Below, piece after piece: positions 11,839-23,667 of a stretch of 64,000 bases of DNA. The position numbers and the translations under genes were made by a program. How positions within the stretch are numbered: the stretch's first letter is position 1; every line of letters starts with the position of its first letter. Below the pieces are notes generated by a model that saw only the letters and a list, made by a program, of their open reading frames with translations, was not told the origin of the DNA and did not search any database. Source of the stretch: Apis mellifera (taxonomy: Eukaryota > Arthropoda > Insecta > Hymenoptera > Apidae); contig NC_037653.1 in assembly GCF_003254395.2 (NCBI RefSeq), positions 248,001 to 312,000 on the forward strand, written 5' to 3'.

Positions 11839-13500
11839 AAATTATATATTTATGTCTATCTATTATCTATCATCGAAGAAAACATTACAAAAACATTACA
11901 AAACATTACTTTATAAACATTACAAAAATATTGCGAAAAATAAGAATAATTTTTTGGATAGAATTCACTTTGATTCTTTTGATTAAATGGAAGTTTGATC
12001 GAAAAAAATGTAGCAGACATAAAAAGTCTATTCTCAAAAGCTGTTATCTCTTCTGATCTGATGAGTAATCAGAATACAATACTTTTCTCTGGAACTGAAA
12101 AAATGAGGAATATGCAATTTATGATGAATGAGATTCTGAAGATCTTTACAGAAATGGCAGAAAACAAGATGATAAATCATCATCTCCGATAAATTCTTAT
12201 TTTTATGGGTGGAAGATAATAGGTAATTTTATTATTAAAATCTGATAAAAATATAAGGAAAGTTGTTTTTTCTATTCTATATGTATATTATAAAATATGA
12301 TAGTAAGTAAAATCTCAAAGCATATTAAAAATAATTTATCGAAAAAGAAATAGATTTAGATTAGATTCTATAGAAACCAGTTCGATTTTAGCAGAGCTAA
12401 TAGCATGATTCACAAAGGCTAGAAAATACATACGAGTACATGATTATTATAAGTGGAATCTAATTATGAGCGTTGATGACTACATATCATCAAGTAAAAT
12501 AATTATTATTATCATGTCTATTATAAAGAGTGAAAAATTCTCTGTGTCAATATTATTAAAATAAAAAAGAAACAAAAAATTAGAATATATATGGAAAACA
12601 TATAATGAAGAACCAGTGACATTTTTTCCCAATATTAATAAGTCATTAAAAAGAAACCAATAAATATGAACACAATAGACACAATAGATTATAAGGTAAT
12701 CAAATTAAGATCGTCTTTTTGAATTTTCATCATACGAATCAATACGAGTCATCCTAAGATTTTTAATTATATTAATAAAGAATAGTTTTTATTTTCTTTT
12801 TGCTGATGAAATATATAAATTATTGAGAATTATGAAATATAACAGTTTTTTGGATTAATTATATGATGCGATTATCTGAAATTTATCTATATTGGAGGAT
12901 ATAAATGAAAGATACAACTAAATATTCCACATATAGTAATGTCAAAAAATTGATCCGAATTAATTTTCATTTTTTTTTTAATAATAACAAAGAAAATCAT
13001 GCTAATAATTGATTGTTCAAAATTTTTCAAATTCTTGATATATTAAATAGTAATTTTAAGAAATATTGCAGAAGTTTCATTTCTATGTCATAATTATATT
13101 ATTAGAAGGATGCATAAAAATAGCTTGATTGTGGAGGAAGGTTTTTCGGAACTAGATTAGATTCTCTCTGATAAAAGAATAACCTCATGATAATATCATT
13201 CTCAAGGTATTCTTCTTCTTTTTTTTATTTCTCAATTCGATACATCTTCGATGAATATATATTCGTTGGTAAAATCAATATTAAAAAATATTAAAAACAA
13301 TATTAAAGAAGGCTTTGTTATGACGCGTTCACATATCAGTGTACTATTTGTGTTATACATCCTTAAAAATATAATTATATAATTTTCTTTGCATATCACA
13401 AAATTTCAATTTTAATTAATCAACTATTGACTGAAAGATTTATTTTTAAGTTAAAAGTATTATAAGGAAATAGATATTTCCTATATCTAACTAATTAATC
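11839..13500. other. AT-rich stretch with one small open frame
   Basis: No recognised gene. A 65-codon + frame at 11,995-12,192 has a fairly protein-like composition (SSDLMSNQNTILFSGTEKM, then NEILKIFTEMAENK) but no start context, no neighbouring exon and no family resemblance that I can see. I would treat it as chance or as a decayed fragment. The rest, to about 13,500, is plain AT-rich sequence with a T-rich run at 13,205-13,230. Confidence 0.4.
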
Positions 13501-13527
13501 TAAATTATTAGATTTTTATGCACTTAC

Positions 13528-13597
13528 CCTTTCTTTTTGATTTCTTCGACATATTCGCCTTTTTTTCCCTCGGTATCTTCAATTTTTGCAATTCCAT
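13528..13597 (-). CDS. Possible first coding exon (low confidence)
   Basis: Read on the minus strand, this less AT-rich patch (about 13,510-13,760) gives an ATG at 13,597 with the frame MELQKLKIPREKKANMSKK and then SKRK. It runs into a consensus splice donor, AAAGG followed by GTAAGTG, whose GT occupies 13,527-13,526. An in-frame inner ATG at 13,552 would give MSKKSKRK. A stop lies just upstream in frame, so this would be the first coding exon of a gene running toward lower coordinates. I could not find a convincing acceptor or second exon between 11.9 and 13.5 kb, and the peptide belongs to no family I know. A chance combination is quite possible. Confidence 0.2.
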
Positions 13598-13599
13598 AA

Positions 13600-14809
13600 A
13601 TATTCCTCTTCAATCTCGACGATATCTTCTTTTTTGAAAGTTCTTGACAAATCAAGCCTTTTCCCATAATCCTCGATTCCCTATCATAGCGTTTTGCTTT
13701 CTATTTCAATGTCATTATCGGACTTACATTTTATCACAAAATGTATGTAATAAAAACAAAACGATATTTTTTATTAAACATTTATGAAATGATCCGCGTG
13801 CATCTTATGAGTGAACAATATCTATAATAATATGTATAAAAATATGTATAATATGTATAAAAATTTGGAATTTAGAATACATTATCAACAAATTTTACCA
13901 TTTTATTTTTTGTTTATAAATTCAAATTTTAAAAATATAATTTTATAATTTAATATAAAATAAAAATTTAGTAAAATTAGCAAATACTTTTATGGCTCAT
14001 TTAGGCTCAAACATGAAACAACGAAAATTAAAGATATACTATTGACTGTTTAAATCTTGACGAAATAAAGAAAATTTGATCAATCGAGAATGATTTTAAA
14101 ATCATTATAATAAAATAATAAAAATATATGAATGGAATATTGTAAATAATATGAATGAAATATTGATTAAATATTGAGCAAATTTCATGCAATATGAAGA
14201 TGTAAGAAATATATATAATATAAATATAAATATGTAATCATAAAAAAGCATATAAAAAACTATTTTTTTATTTTATAAATATCATATATAATTATATTTT
14301 CATTAAAAACAATAAAGAGAATAAAGTTCATGTTTCTAAATAAAAATGTTTTTAGAAAAAATTATTATTCTAATTATTGTAAAAAATAAAAGAATTAGAG
14401 AGTCATTCATTAATAATTTGATAATAAGATATATTGGCTGGCATTTTTTCATGCAACTGTTTTTAACCACAGCAAAGAGAAAAAATTTACCGTGAAAATC
14501 ATAGTAATTAATATAGCTTAATAACTATTTATATTATTATAAATGTAATATTATTTTGATTATATTACATTAAATAAGTTCTGAATAAAACCGAAAATAA
14601 ATAAATTTAAAGATGAACAAAGATGTCAGAGAGATGCCCACGTACATATCTATTCTTTCAATTAAATTTTCCGATTTGAGATATTCGAAAATAATCATCA
14701 AGAGCAATAAATAAAACAAAAAAAAAAAAGAAAAAAAAATGTAAGAAAATGGAAAAACTGAAAAGAAAAACTAACCTCTTGTCCTTAAAATAAATTTTTT
14801 TTTTTTATT
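13600..14809. other. AT-rich stretch, nothing recognised
   Basis: Only AT-rich sequence with short tandem words (for example repeated AATATGTATAA at 13,830-13,860) and A-runs at 14,715-14,740. The portion up to about 13,760 would be the 5' untranslated part of the exon candidate at 13,528-13,597 if that were real. Confidence 0.5.
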
Positions 14810-15040
14810 ATGTACAATAATAACTTAATTTAAAAAACTAAAAATTCAAATGAAATGGTTTAAAAGAGCCATTATAAAAACATCGATATTCAGGAAAACT
14901 ATGAAAAAATTTTTGTAAATGCATTACTTTTTCCATTTCATAAATAACGATACAACTAATAAGATAGATAAATTACATAAATTCAAATTTATAATGAACT
15001 ATTTTAATAAAAAATTCAAAGAAATATACGTAACAACAAC
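14810..15040 (+). pseudogene. piggyBac transposase segment, extra upstream copy
   Basis: In one frame this reads MKWFKRAIIKTSIFRKTMKK, then FFHFINNDTTNKIDKL and IMNYFNKKFKEIY. This is the conserved piggyBac region before the catalytic core, where family members have a P-I-F...M and LHF..N......D.L.K......... pattern. The same segment occurs again at 15,745-15,980 (MKWSKRAII, LHFVNNDTIDEIDKL, INYFNKRFK), about 938 bases downstream. It is either one arm of a partial tandem duplication or the end of a second, truncated piggyBac insertion. Between the two copies lies the acidic N-terminal part of the downstream element. One stop interrupts this copy. Confidence 0.65.
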
Positions 15041-15309
15041 GAGGAGACTCGTGATTAGAAATTTGAGTCAAAAACAATAAGCACTGACTTGTGGTACTTC
15101 GTTCGGACCAAACGTAAAAAACAGGAACCCGGCTCGTGATATTTTATTCGAAATAAACATAAACAACACAAGTCAAACTCGTGGTTCAATTGTTCTCGAT
15201 ATTTTCTTACTTTAGTTACGTATAATTCTTTGTTACGTTCATACATTACGTTTATTTTTATTCTTTGTTTATAATTCCCTAAAAGAATTAAACAAATCTT
15301 ATATTTACT

Positions 15310-17150
15310 ACGCCAGTAAAAAGAAAATTTAATATTGATGATAATAGTGAAAAATGTGTTATTATTACAAATAGTGATTCGATAGATCTTTCTGATAATG
15401 ATAGCGATGGTAGTGATATTGTGTTTCTTGTACAAAAATGTCCAAGAATATTAATCATCGAAGATGACACCAATGATGAAGACAGTATCAATCATTAATT
15501 GTTGAAGTAATGGATTTGGAAAGGAAAAAATAACAAGAGAAAAATCAAAAGATCAAAAAGAGAATATATACAGACTTTTGGCATAAGACTACCAATTTTA
15601 TATCAATTAGAAATAAAAGAGATCAGCTAGAAATAAAAGAGAATTAGACTTTTTTTATATAATGTTTCACAATATGTTTTGGAATAATATTCTCAATAAT
15701 CAATACGCAGGACAATAAAAATAATTAAAAAAAATTAATGATACTTGGATCCATGTAAATTCAAGTTAAAAAATCAAAAATTCAGATGAAGTGGTCTAAA
15801 AGAGCCATTATAGAAAAATTGATATTCAAACTACGCCATTAAAAAAATTGTTGCATATCATTAGGTTTTTGCATTTTGTAAATAACGATACGATTGACGA
15901 GATAGATAAATTAAGTAAAGTTAAATCTGTAATAAATTATTTTAATAAAAGATTCAAGACGCGTGTCTTATAAATAATTTAATCCCTCGAAGAAGACGAG
16001 ATTCGAGGCGAGGATAAAATTTTATAAACTCAACGAGCTATTGCTATAATTTTAAAATTTATTCAGGTAACGATAAAACAAATAATTACAATGCATCTGA
16101 AAGTACACAGTAAAGGACACATTTTGTATATAGATAATTGATATTTTTCGCTGAAATTGTTCTTAACTTTAGTTGAAAATGGAACAAATTCTGTTAGGAC
16201 AATACGTTTTAATAGAAAAAATATGCCAGAAGATTTTGTTAAAGCTTCAAAAAAATTAAAAAAAGAGAAATGTAGAATGAGAAGCTGCAATGGCACATTA
16301 GCGTTGAAGTGGAAAAATAAAGACCTTCTTATTACTTCTAAAAACATAAAACTAGTAGAAATGATTGTACAAAACAAAAGTCAATTAAACCTTACTCTCA
16401 AATCAAAATGTATTGTTGATTACAACAGGAGAATGATTGGTACTAATCGTTAAGATAGCTTCTCTGTTATGAGGAAATTCCTGGAAAATTACAGAAAAAT
16501 CTTTCTTTTTTGATATTTGATATAGTATAAAAATATGCCAGAAGATTTTGTTAAAGCTTCAAAAAAATTAAAAAAAGAGAAATGTAGAATGAGAAGCTGC
16601 AATGGCACATTAGCGTTGAAGTGGAAAAATAAAGACCTTCTTATTACTTCTAAAAACATAAAACTAGTAGAAATGATTGTACAAAACAAAAGTCAATTAA
16701 ACCTTACTCTCAAATCAAAATGTATTGTTGATTACAACAGGAGAATGATTGGTACTAATCGTTAAGATAGCTTCTCTGTTATGAGGAAATTCCTGGAAAA
16801 TTACAGAAAAATCTTTCTTTTTTGATATTTGATATAGTATAAAAATATGCCAGAAGATTTTGTTAAAGCTTCAAAAAAATTAAAAAAAGAGAAATGTAGA
16901 ATGAGAAGCTGCAATGGCACATTAGCGTTGAAATGGAAAGATAAAGACCTTCTTATTACTTCTAAAAACATAAAACTAATAGAAATGATTGAACAAAACG
17001 AAAGTCAACTAAACCCTACTCTCAAGCCAAAATGTATTATTGATTACAACAGAAGAATGATTGGTACTGATCGTCAAGATAGCTTCTCTGTTATGAAGAA
17101 ATTCTTGGAAAATTACAGAAAAATCTTTTTTTTTAATATTTGATATAATA
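15310..17150 (+). pseudogene. piggyBac-like transposase, decayed
   Basis: piggyBac transposases (DDE_Tnp_1_7 family) excise and insert the element at TTAA. Order seen here: an acidic N-terminus (TPVKRKFNIDDNS, then NSDSIDLSDNDSDGSD) at 15,310-15,498; WHKTTNFISIRNK near 15,580; DFFYIMFHNMFWNNIL and QYAGQ at 15,648-15,716; DTWIHVN near 15,740; LHFVNNDTIDEIDKL near 15,870; YNFKIYSGNDK near 16,045; then KGHILYIDN, a stop, and YFSLKLFLTLVENGTNSV, where IDN holds the second catalytic Asp; RTIRFNRKNMPEDF; and ALKWKNKDLL. The first catalytic Asp region is frameshifted. The third Asp (G.D of the VDYN...GVD motif) is GTD only in the last of three tandem copies. A 938-bp partial duplication, stops and frameshifts make it dead. 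Minus-strand frames here are shadows. Confidence 0.8.
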
Positions 17151-17156
17151 CATTTT
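16221..17156 (+). repeat. 312-bp tandem triplication inside the piggyBac pseudogene
   Basis: Three head-to-tail copies start at the ATGCCAGAAGATTTTG word at 16,223, 16,535 and 16,847, exactly 312 bases apart. Copies 1 and 2 are almost identical, including GGTACTAATCGTTAAGATAG (GTNR then stop). Copy 3 is more diverged and reads GGTACTGATCGTCAAGATAG (GTDRQD), keeping the catalytic Asp and no stop. The junction joins the downstream GATATTTGATATAGTATAAA to AATATGCCAG. Copy 3, which is followed by unique sequence, therefore looks nearest the ancestral 3' end. The mutated segment seems to have been duplicated later, after the stop and the D-to-N change had arisen. Confidence 0.93.
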
Positions 17157-18839
17157 AATTCAAATATTTTTGCTGCAGAAAAATATTTAAAAACGGAAGT
17201 TAAAACAATGAATATCCGATCTTGCTTCTCTTAATTCGGTTTGAAAAATAAATAATAGAAATTCAATTTTTCAATTTTCATATCTTAAAAATATTTCTTC
17301 TTTTATAAAATAACAATTTTATAAAATTTCAAATATTATTTTAAATAATTATTTAAGCTTAATAATGTATTATGAAGACAAAATTGCAAAGATCAAAGTG
17401 ACATTAAACATTTTAAATAAGAAAAAAAAAAAAAGAATATCAAAATGCAAGTTTAAAAATAAATTATAGTTTTGTATATGTAACATGTATATTTTAAATA
17501 TTTAATCTTCTTTTTAAAAATTTTTAATCTCAATAAATCAATTAATCTAATCCTTGAATTAAAAAAATATTTAGGAACAAGTTTTTTTTTTATACAAAAA
17601 TTTAAATAATTATGAAATAAAATAACTTTAAGATGCATTTATCTACAAATTTTTAGCTCTATAAGAATTTTAATAAATAAACAAATATTATAACATTTAG
17701 AATACAATCTGAATTGACAATGAAGAAATTGAAATGTTTTCAATCAAGAAAATATTTTATTTTTTGTTAATATTAATTCTTATAAATACTAAATATGAAT
17801 TTTCTCCATTGCCTGTTTCTTGAATACTGAAAATGAATCATATTTTAATGAAAGATAATGTGAATTTTACAAAATATGAAAATGTTGAAACATCCTGATA
17901 AATTGTAGATTCTTAATATAATTTCAAGCAACATTTTTTTTGCAAAAAAATTTTCACTTTTGCTTTGTTAACGACTTTATTAACAAATTAGTAATAAAAA
18001 ATACTGGCTAATTACGAAATGCGTGTTCTAATCGCGACACAAATAAGTCCAAATAATATCTTGAAGAAAGTAAGTTGAATATTATATTTATATGTTCATC
18101 TTATATAAATTAAAATTTTTTATTTTAGTTATGTCATTTATCATTCAATTATATATTATTGTAATAATTCACAATTATAATTATAATTTTAATTATATTA
18201 TCATGATATAGTTACATGCATTATCCATCCATGAGAAAATGGTCATTCATAGTACTAATCATATCAACGTAATTTCCATTTATAAGTTCTTGACACGTTG
18301 ACATAATAGTAGAATTCTCATCTTATTGCATTGGCTAAATATTTTCATATATATTTAATAATACTGAATATATTCTTAATAATACGAAAAATAAATACGA
18401 AGAAATAAAATAAATATGTTTGTTATGCGTATAAAAAGATATTAAAGAGATATTAAACATTATATATTTTTTAAATTTGGAAATTGAATTTTTCAAGAAA
18501 ATTTTATTTCTTTTTTATTCTATTACAAAAATTATTAAATTTAAAATCTTAAATGTACAAAAATCTTCTAATAGAAGATCTTTAGAACGTGTAAGTAATT
18601 CTATTTGAATTTAGTAATTTTAAAAAAAAAAGACTCTAATGCTATCCAATTTAATTTTTAATATCCTCATAGATGTCAGTATACAAGCCCTTAACAAAGT
18701 ATAATATTAAACATAGTTATTTTTAAAAATATAAATAATTAAAATTATATAACTTAATAATTATATATGTTGGTGTATTATAGATTTTTTTATAAAAAAA
18801 TTATTCAATAAGAATCAATTTCAAAATTTCTAATTTATC
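17157..18839. other. AT-rich stretch after the piggyBac remnant
   Basis: The first hundred bases may be the decayed end of the piggyBac element (frames such as KYLKTEVKTMNIRSCF are suggestive at best). I found no terminal repeat. The rest is AT-rich with A- and T-runs and no open frame of note; the 61-codon minus-strand frame at 17,453-17,638 is Lys/Phe/Ile-rich and probably chance. Confidence 0.5.
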
Positions 18840-19580
18840 CATCGTTATCACAATTTGTAAAAATTTCTATACTTGTAATATATCAAGATATATAACTTTA
18901 TTATTGATTATTAAATTAAATTATTTAAAATATATGTGGTCACAAACAAAGACAATCTATTTGTAGATACATCAAGATATATAGCTTTATATATCGCTAT
19001 AGATATATAATATAGCTATATACCTTTATTATTGATTATTAAATTAAATTATTTAAAACTTATGCGGTCACAAACAAAGACAATCTATTTATAATTTGTA
19101 TAAATTTCTATACTTGTAAAATATCAAGATATACATAGCTTTATAATTGATTATTACATTAAATTATTTAAAATATATGCGGTCACAAACAAAGACAATC
19201 TATTTGTAGATATATCGAGATATATAGCTTTATATATCGCTATAGATATATAATATAGCTATATATCTTTACAATTGATTATTAAATTAAATTATTTAAA
19301 ATTTATGCGGTCACAAACAAAGATAATCTATTCGCAATTTGTATAAATTTCTAATTTCTCTATTTGTAATATATCAAGATATATGTAGTTTTATTATTGA
19401 TTATTAAATTAAATTATTTAAAACTTATGCGGTCACAAACAAAGACCATCTATTCGCAATTTGTATAAATTTCTATACTTGTAATATATCAAGATATATG
19501 TAGCTTATTGATTATTAAATTAAATTATTCACTATATATGTGGATTACAAACAAAGACAAATGATTCAGAATGAGACATG
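18840..19580. repeat. Tandem array of about 111-128-bp units
   Basis: Six copies share a TGATTATTAAATTAAATTAT block followed by TATGCGGTCACAAACAAAGA. The GGTCACAAAC word starts at 18,938, 19,066, 19,181, 19,307 and 19,431, and a diverged GGATTACAAAC at 19,542, giving spacings of 128, 115, 126, 124 and 111. Units alternate between two versions of the intervening part. One carries a TATATCGCTATAGATATATA palindrome-like stretch (before copies 2 and 4); the other carries AATTTGTATAAATTTCTATAC. An ABAB order thus points to growth by dimers. No coding capacity. Confidence 0.9.
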
Positions 19581-19631
19581 AAACTTAATTCGTCGAATAA
19601 TAAAATATAAATATAATGAAAAACAAAAAAG

Positions 19632-19880
19632 GAAGAGTTTCTCCATGCTTTATTCATTGAAACATTCATTGAATCGGATTATGTTGGTGTTTCGATGAAA
19701 ACAATTTCAAGAATTCGAAAAGAAGATTTTAAAAAAATTGTATCTGTAAGAGACAAATGATTACCAGAAAAAAAACGACCAAGAAAAAAGGATAAAAAAT
19801 TTCGATGTTCTGATATAGACAAAATAATAATAAGAAATCTAATTTATGATTTTTATATAGAAAAAAATCTAAATTATTAT
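19632..19880 (+). pseudogene. Tc1/IS630-like transposase fragment
   Basis: A single + frame with one internal TGA reads EEFLHALFIETFIESDYVGV, SMKTISRIRKEDFKK, stop, then LPEKKRPRKKDKKFRCSDID and KIIIRNLIYDFY. The layout is a helix-turn-helix with a GVS..TI.RI.KE pattern, a basic P.KKR.RKK linker, then a second D.D...IR..I..FY helix. It fits the N-terminal DNA-binding part of a Tc1/mariner-superfamily (IS630-like) transposase seen in many copies in aphid and other arthropod genomes. The DDE catalytic domain is absent; downstream sequence (19,880-19,990) is plain AT-rich. The fragment lies between two tandem arrays. The internal stop shows it is a relic; family assignment is from pattern memory. 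Confidence 0.5.
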
Positions 19881-19990
19881 TAATTTAATTTAAAGAAATT
19901 AAGTATTATTAAATGACCATTAAAGAAAAAAATTGTTTTATCTTTGCAAATATAATAATTTGTATAGATTTGTTGCAAATATAGGTTTAA

Positions 19991-20330
19991 AAAACCCAAT
20001 ATTGGGCGATCGATATATTTAAAAACAATTTAATATTGTAGATTTTAAAATAAAAAAACATATATATATAGAGTACCAAATATTGGGCGATCGATATATT
20101 TAAAAACAATTTAATATTATAGATTTTAAAATATATATATATATATTTACCAAATATTGGGCGATCGATATATTTAAAAACAATTTAATATTATAGATTT
20201 TAAAATATATATATATATATTTACCAAATATTGGGCGATCGATATATTTAAAAACAATTTAATATTATAGATTTTAAAATATATATATAGAGTGTATACA
20301 TATATATACAAAATATGGGTTGATAATACA
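19991..20330. repeat. Tandem array of 74-81-bp units
   Basis: Four near-identical units share CAATTTAATATTATAGATTT and ATTGGGCGATCGATATATTT. The ATTGGG word starts at 20,001, 20,082, 20,156 and 20,230 (spacings 81, 74, 74), and a degenerate fifth start (AAAATATGGGTTGATA) lies near 20,319. The length differences sit in the TA-rich segment between units. Units 2-4 are almost identical, so the array is young. No coding capacity. Confidence 0.93.
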
Positions 20331-22100
20331 TTGTTTTACAAATATAAGGAAATAAAATATAAAAGATGTTGATATATGTTGATATATGTTAAAAGAATAA
20401 GGAAATAGATTATAATATTAATATATTTATAATATTAAGAAGATAATTATATCGATTTGTACAAATCAAAAAAAAAATGATTTCATAAAAAAATGAATTA
20501 ATTTTTAAATCGCATACAAGTAGAGATTATCATGGACAAATAAACTCAAATAATTTCAAAAAATAGATTTTTCAAAACGAAAAATCAATAGTGTAATTGC
20601 TTATCGCAATTGATTATCATAATGGATAACGCTCTTTATCATTCTATTTAATTAAATAAAACCCTTAGTAAACATTCTATAAAATTGCAATTATTACTTT
20701 ATATGCACGAATTAAATTTAATTAGTTTGAGTCAAATTAAAAGATATTTAAAAGAGCACAACATTTTTACATTATCATATACGAATTGTAACAATTAATT
20801 TATAATGTCATACACAAAGTAATAGATAACGATTGGAAAAAATATATTATATAGAAAATTTTATTATATTATATAGAAAATTTAGAAAAATAATATTAAA
20901 AAAAAGATAGATAAAATGTTATAAGTAATTTAACTTTATAGAATGATTTAGAAAATGATTTCACTGGAAATAATTCAGAAGATAAATAAATATCACGTTT
21001 GTGAAAAATTATTATGTTGTATTCTCTCTTTATTTTATAATATTTTTACATTATATAATAATTATATAGTAACTATATAATAATTATATAATAACTATAT
21101 AAATATTATATAGTATTATATAGTTATTAGTAATTCTTATATAGTAATTATACATTATTAAATTATATATTTATATATTCTAATAAAAATGAATATAATA
21201 TAATTCTAAATAAATTACTACAACTATTTTTTATAATAATTCAAAAATAATGGCATCAAGATAGAATTTCTTTCTATTATATTGATATAATAGAATCTCA
21301 ATTCTTTAACAATTCTCATTTTAAATAAATTAATTTCCGAATAGCATTTTTTAATTAGAATTAGAAATTACTTATATTATTACATTAATTTCGACAATCG
21401 AAGTTTTAATATTATTATCATTATGTTGTATTCTATTATTGTTTTATTATATAATAATTATATTATATTATATAGTATTATATACTTATTAGTTGCTATT
21501 ATATAGTAATTATACATTATTCAATCATATATTATATATATTTATTTTATAATTATTTTAAACTAATTTATTTATAATTATAGTTGTTTGCTGTTTTTAA
21601 ATTATGTTTTATTTATTATTATATTAAATTATAGTTATAAATTAAACTATTGTTATCATAAAATTATAATAATTATACAAATATTATAAGAAATAAAAAA
21701 TGTTTACATTATATTGATACGTGACTTATATAAAAATATTCTGAGTTCTATGTTAATACATTGAGATTCAGATTATTTTGGTAGATTTTATTATTTTCTT
21801 CTGTAATGAAATTATATACCTATATATTAAAAAATGTAAACAAAAATTCGTGTAAAAATAGATCTTTCTTCCTTTATTCTAATTAGATAAATCAGATTCG
21901 CAATCTTTCTTTCCAGTAATGTACAATACATATATATTGTAGTTCATAAAAATTATATATATTATAAAATATATTTCAATAATTTTATATAATAATTATG
22001 AAGAAAAATTCAACTATATTATATTTCTTTGTTTAATCATTTGCTAATATTTTTTGTATATATTTTTCTATTTATTTTTATTTTTATAAATAAGTATCGC
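20331..22100. other. AT-rich stretch with a local direct duplication
   Basis: No gene is visible. A direct duplication is present: 21,013-21,180 and 21,421-21,540 share TTATGTTGTATTCT, runs of TTATATAATAATTATAT, a TTATTAG core and ATAGTAATTATACATTATT, about 408 bases apart. The remainder is TA-rich simple sequence. From about 22,100 the sequence begins to match copy A of the large duplication. Confidence 0.6.
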
Positions 22101-22314
22101 TTAAAAAATAAAGAATTTTTCCGATATATGACATAGTAAAAATGATGTTAACAAAAAAAGAAATATTATTTCCAAATTTATTTATAATATAAAACTGAAA
22201 AATATAAAAAATTAGTTCAAGAAAAAATTCATTTATTTTGCATCAATTTATCCATTAAATGAAAAAAAATATATATTATAAATTATAATATATCTATAAT
22301 ATATATTATATATA

Positions 22315-22352
<38 letters not shown>

Positions 22353-23384
22353 TATATGAATGCTGTCAATTATTATTATTAATTATTGTAATCGCTTTTT
22401 CGATTATTATTAATATGTATACATATATATGTATTATTAATATGTATATATATAATGTATGTATTGTACGTTATTACTGAAGTAAAGTTACTTACTGAAA
22501 TAAAGTAAATTTACTACATTAAAATATCATTATAAAGTCTTTTAATTAACAATATATGATAAAAAAAATAGTATTACTAATCGTAGTTAATTAACGTGAA
22601 TACAAAATAATAATGAATTATTTAGAAATCGAAATAATGAGTAGTTATTTAATTGCTTTTATCAATTGGGAATAAAATGATAACAATTGTTCACAACTTA
22701 TATGATTTGATTAAAAAATTTGGCTTCCAATAAAAAATAAATATAATGGATAAATATAAAATAATAATATATTTTTAATATATTGATCCAATGATTGCGA
22801 TCTAACGAAGAGTCACATTAAAATTTATAATATAAAATTTCGGGAATACTTATTAATATAAACGTTGAAATTTATTTTAATAAAAAGAGAACTGTTAGCA
22901 TTTGCAACATTAGTTATTATCTAAAATGAGTCTTAAGATAACATGATTAACTAACTAACATTATTAATATAAAAAATATTTATTTAATAATAAATATTTT
23001 CATATTTTATTTTTTTATTAATCGAATGATAATGCATCGCATTTTCAAAAAATATTGATTGTACGCGTACAAATATATGTAGATCAAGTATAATTCCTAA
23101 TATTATTATTATTAATACAAAAAAATGTAGAATTTCTTCTGCAAATATATTACATATATAGACAGGTGTAGAAGGAAGGATGTTATAATCACAATGCGTA
23201 TTTGTGCTTCGTTTGGCACAAATGCGTTGATTTATTACTTTATGAATTGGCATTTATAATGATTTTGTCGCTTGTATATTTTCCGACAAGTTAGATATAT
23301 AAAATATTTCTAAGAGAATATTTTTCTGTTAGAAATAATCTTCTATTAAAGATTCGAAAAAACAAGATTATTATTATTATTATT

Positions 23385-23667
23385 AGGAAATAGGTGTGAT
23401 TTGATTAACGATTTGATTAAAAATAACATGAAGAATATATTTAATAAAAGAAATAGGAATAACTATGTTATATAGATGAATCGTGCTGATGCTTTTGTTC
23501 TATTATCTGAGGCTCGTATTTCAACGGATCGTATGATGTAAAAAAAAAAAAAAAATAGGCAAAACAGAATCGAACAATGATGGGCGATGTTTAGCGACAT
23601 TCAATACACATAAATACAAGATATGAGTCGCGCCTTTACATATATAAACTCAACAATGATTTTTCAA
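23385..23667. repeat. Short unknown repeat R, copy 2
   Basis: This matches 11,555-11,838, with the same CGTGC.GATGC.TTTGTTCTA core at about 23,483 and the same terminal TATATAAACTCAACA. Copy A continues without it between 6,770 and 6,785, so R interrupts copy B here. The middle is less AT-rich and includes a 15-base A-run. No open frame of interest. Confidence 0.6.

Noticed and set aside
15055..15491. Minus-strand open frames of 126 and 67 codons
   Set aside because: They overlap the acidic N-terminus of the piggyBac pseudogene on the other strand, which gives the better explanation.
16063..16689. Minus-strand open frames of 104 and 66 codons
   Set aside because: They are antisense shadows of the piggyBac segment and are repeated because that segment is triplicated.
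22984..23253. 89-codon minus-strand frame in duplication copy B
   Set aside because: The aligned region of copy A (about 5,900-6,160) does not keep the frame, so it is probably chance.
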